Position numbers and translations under genes: made by a program. DNA of 6,857 nucleotides, taken from assembly GCA_030043285.1 (NCBI GenBank), contig JASHXZ010000512.1, positions 1-6,857 of the forward strand, given 5' to 3'. The first letter of the stretch is position 1. The number at the start of each line of letters is the position of its first letter. This document shows positions 5,632-6,857 of this stretch, piece after piece. Origin of the DNA: Xanthobacteraceae bacterium. Lineage in GTDB: Bacteria; Pseudomonadota; Alphaproteobacteria; Rhizobiales; Xanthobacteraceae. Below the pieces are notes generated by a model. That model did no database searches. It saw only the letters and a list, made by a program, of their open reading frames with translations, and had not been told where the DNA came from.

Positions 5632-6857
5632 TCACCTCACATGATCGCCGTAGCCGGGCAGCGGATCGACCACGGTGATCTGCTTGACCGGGAAGTTCGA
5701 GACGATCTCGATGTCCTTCTTGTGCACGATCAGCATTTCCTCGATGCGCACGCCGTAGCGAAACTTTTTGCCGTGCTGCGTCTCGAGCGCGAACGTCATG
5801 CCTTCCTGGATCTCGATCGGATGATCGAGCGACCAGATACGCGAAATCACCGGCGGATCGTATTGCGCGAGGCCGAGTCCGTGGCCCCACAGATTGGCGG
5901 CGGCCTGATCTTCGTCTTCGTAGCCCCAGGTCTTCATCGCCGACGGCCATTTCTGCGCAATGTCGCGCGTGGTGGCGCCGACCTTCACCGCGCCGATCGA
6001 GTCGTAGAGCCATTTGAGCGCAGTGTCGTAGGTCTCTTTTTGCTCCTTGGTCGGCTCCTTGCCGACGCAATAGGTGCGGTAATAGCAGGACTTGTAGCCG
6101 TTCCAGGTCAGCGCCGCCAAATCCATGAACACGATGTCGCCGGGTTGGATGATGCGGTCGGAAAAATTGCGCCAGTTCGGCCAGGTGTTCGGTCCCGACG
6201 ACACGATGACGTCCTCAACGTCCTCCATGCCCGGGATGGCGTAGAGATACTGCATCAGATGTGCGGTGACCTGGTTCTCGGTGATCCCGGGGCGCAGGAA
6301 CTTCATGCATTCCCAATGCGTGGCGTCGCCGATGGCGCCGACGATGCGGAAGCATTCCTGCTCGTCCGGACTTTTCACGGCGCGCGCCTCCATCATCGGC
6401 GTCATGCCGTCGGTCCAGTCGATTTTTTCTTCCTTGAAAATGTTGAGCATGTTGATGTCGATGAAGTCGCAGCCGAGTCTTTGCCCGGCGACGCCATTGT
6501 CCTTCATCGCCTGCTTCACCGCCTTGGTGAATTTTTTCACCTGCTGGGTGGCGGCGGGGCCGGCAGCGCCCTTGATCCAGGCAAACGAGTGACGGACGTT
6601 CTCTTTCGGAATCCACGGCGAATGCCGCTCGATCTGAAAGCCAATGTCGCCTTGCTCGAACAGCACCGGGCGGCCGTCGCCGCACAGCATGGCGTAGCGC
6701 AGCCCGGGCTTGAGCCGGTTCCAGCCGGGCGTCAGCGTGCCGGTGATGTAGCGGACGTTCTCGTCGTACATGCACAACAGCGCGCCGAGCTTGTGTTTCT
6801 TCATCATCGCCCGCGCCCGCTCGATGCGGTATTCGCGCAGGCGTTCCCAATTGACGC
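5632..6857 (-). CDS. M24-family protein (creatinase / Xaa-Pro peptidase fold), metal site altered; 5' end outside window
   Basis: At least 407 residues, open to the right edge. The codons before the internal ATG at 6807 read VNWERLREYRIERARA, a normal N-terminal helix for this family, so the real start lies beyond 6857. Numbering from that ATG: an N-terminal creatinase-like domain (about 1-140), a linker with ARAVKSPDEQ, then a pita-bread catalytic domain (about 150-375). Ligand positions: D229 in FMDLAA, H309 in WGHGLGL, E342 in ALETQ and E356 in GVRIEE are kept, but the second metal Asp of the usual GYxxDxTR is Cys241 (GYKSCYYRT). The second His of the usual GxGLxxHE motif is also not kept (GLAQYDPP). 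It may therefore be a peptidase with altered metal binding or a non-peptidase relative (creatinase and the DMSP lyase DddP share this fold). No signal peptide can be judged because the start is missing. First visible gene of the - strand cluster. Confidence 0.85.
   Translation of the reverse strand, partial: VNWERLREYRIERARAMMKKHKLGALLCMYDENVRYITGTLTPGWNRLKPGLRYAMLCGDGRPVLFEQGDIGFQIERHSPWIPKENVRHSFAWIKGAAGPAATQQVKKFTKAVKQAMKDNGVAGQRLGCDFIDINMLNIFKEEKIDWTDGMTPMMEARAVKSPDEQECFRIVGAIGDATHWECMKFLRPGITENQVTAHLMQYLYAIPGMEDVEDVIVSSGPNTWPNWRNFSDRIIQPGDIVFMDLAALTWNGYKSCYYRTYCVGKEPTKEQKETYDTALKWLYDSIGAVKVGATTRDIAQKWPSAMKTWGYEDEDQAAANLWGHGLGLAQYDPPVISRIWSLDHPIEIQEGMTFALETQHGKKFRYGVRIEEMLIVHKKDIEIVSNFPVKQITVVDPLPGYGDHVR

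Overview
The window is GC-rich, densely coded DNA that looks like an alphaproteobacterial (Hyphomicrobiales, Bradyrhizobium/Rhodopseudomonas-like) chromosome. The evidence is the codon use, the family composition and two copies of an intergenic palindrome (GTCATGCCCGGGCTTGACC type) that I recognise as common in that order. The species cannot be fixed from this sequence alone.

The left third (1-2085) is on the + strand. It holds the last 22 codons of an upstream gene whose tail resembles thiamine-diphosphate decarboxylases, followed after 5 nt by a complete ~670-residue FAD-dependent amine/L-amino-acid oxidase. A strong hairpin plus T-tract (2091-2133) ends this unit.

The rest (2132-6857) is a convergent - strand cluster. 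In transcription order it reads: an M24-family (creatinase/Xaa-Pro peptidase fold) protein cut by the right edge; a compact dikinase-like protein with an ATP-grasp PEP/pyruvate-binding domain and a phosphohistidine swivel domain but no third domain; a glyoxylate/hydroxypyruvate-reductase-type D-2-hydroxyacid dehydrogenase overlapping the dikinase stop by 1 nt (TGATG); and a second, divergent D-2-hydroxyacid dehydrogenase. Each of the two larger gaps in this cluster (after the M24 gene and between the two dehydrogenases) is filled by one copy of the palindrome.

How the genes work together is inference. The + strand pair would suit amino acid -> 2-oxo acid -> aldehyde chemistry. The - strand cluster suggests catabolism of a small molecule: an M24 hydrolase/lyase-like protein that has lost one canonical metal ligand, an ATP-dependent phosphotransfer step of unknown acceptor, and two 2-oxoacid/2-hydroxyacid oxidoreductases with different predicted cofactor preference. 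I do not recognise this combination as a described pathway. It is the best candidate for something new here.
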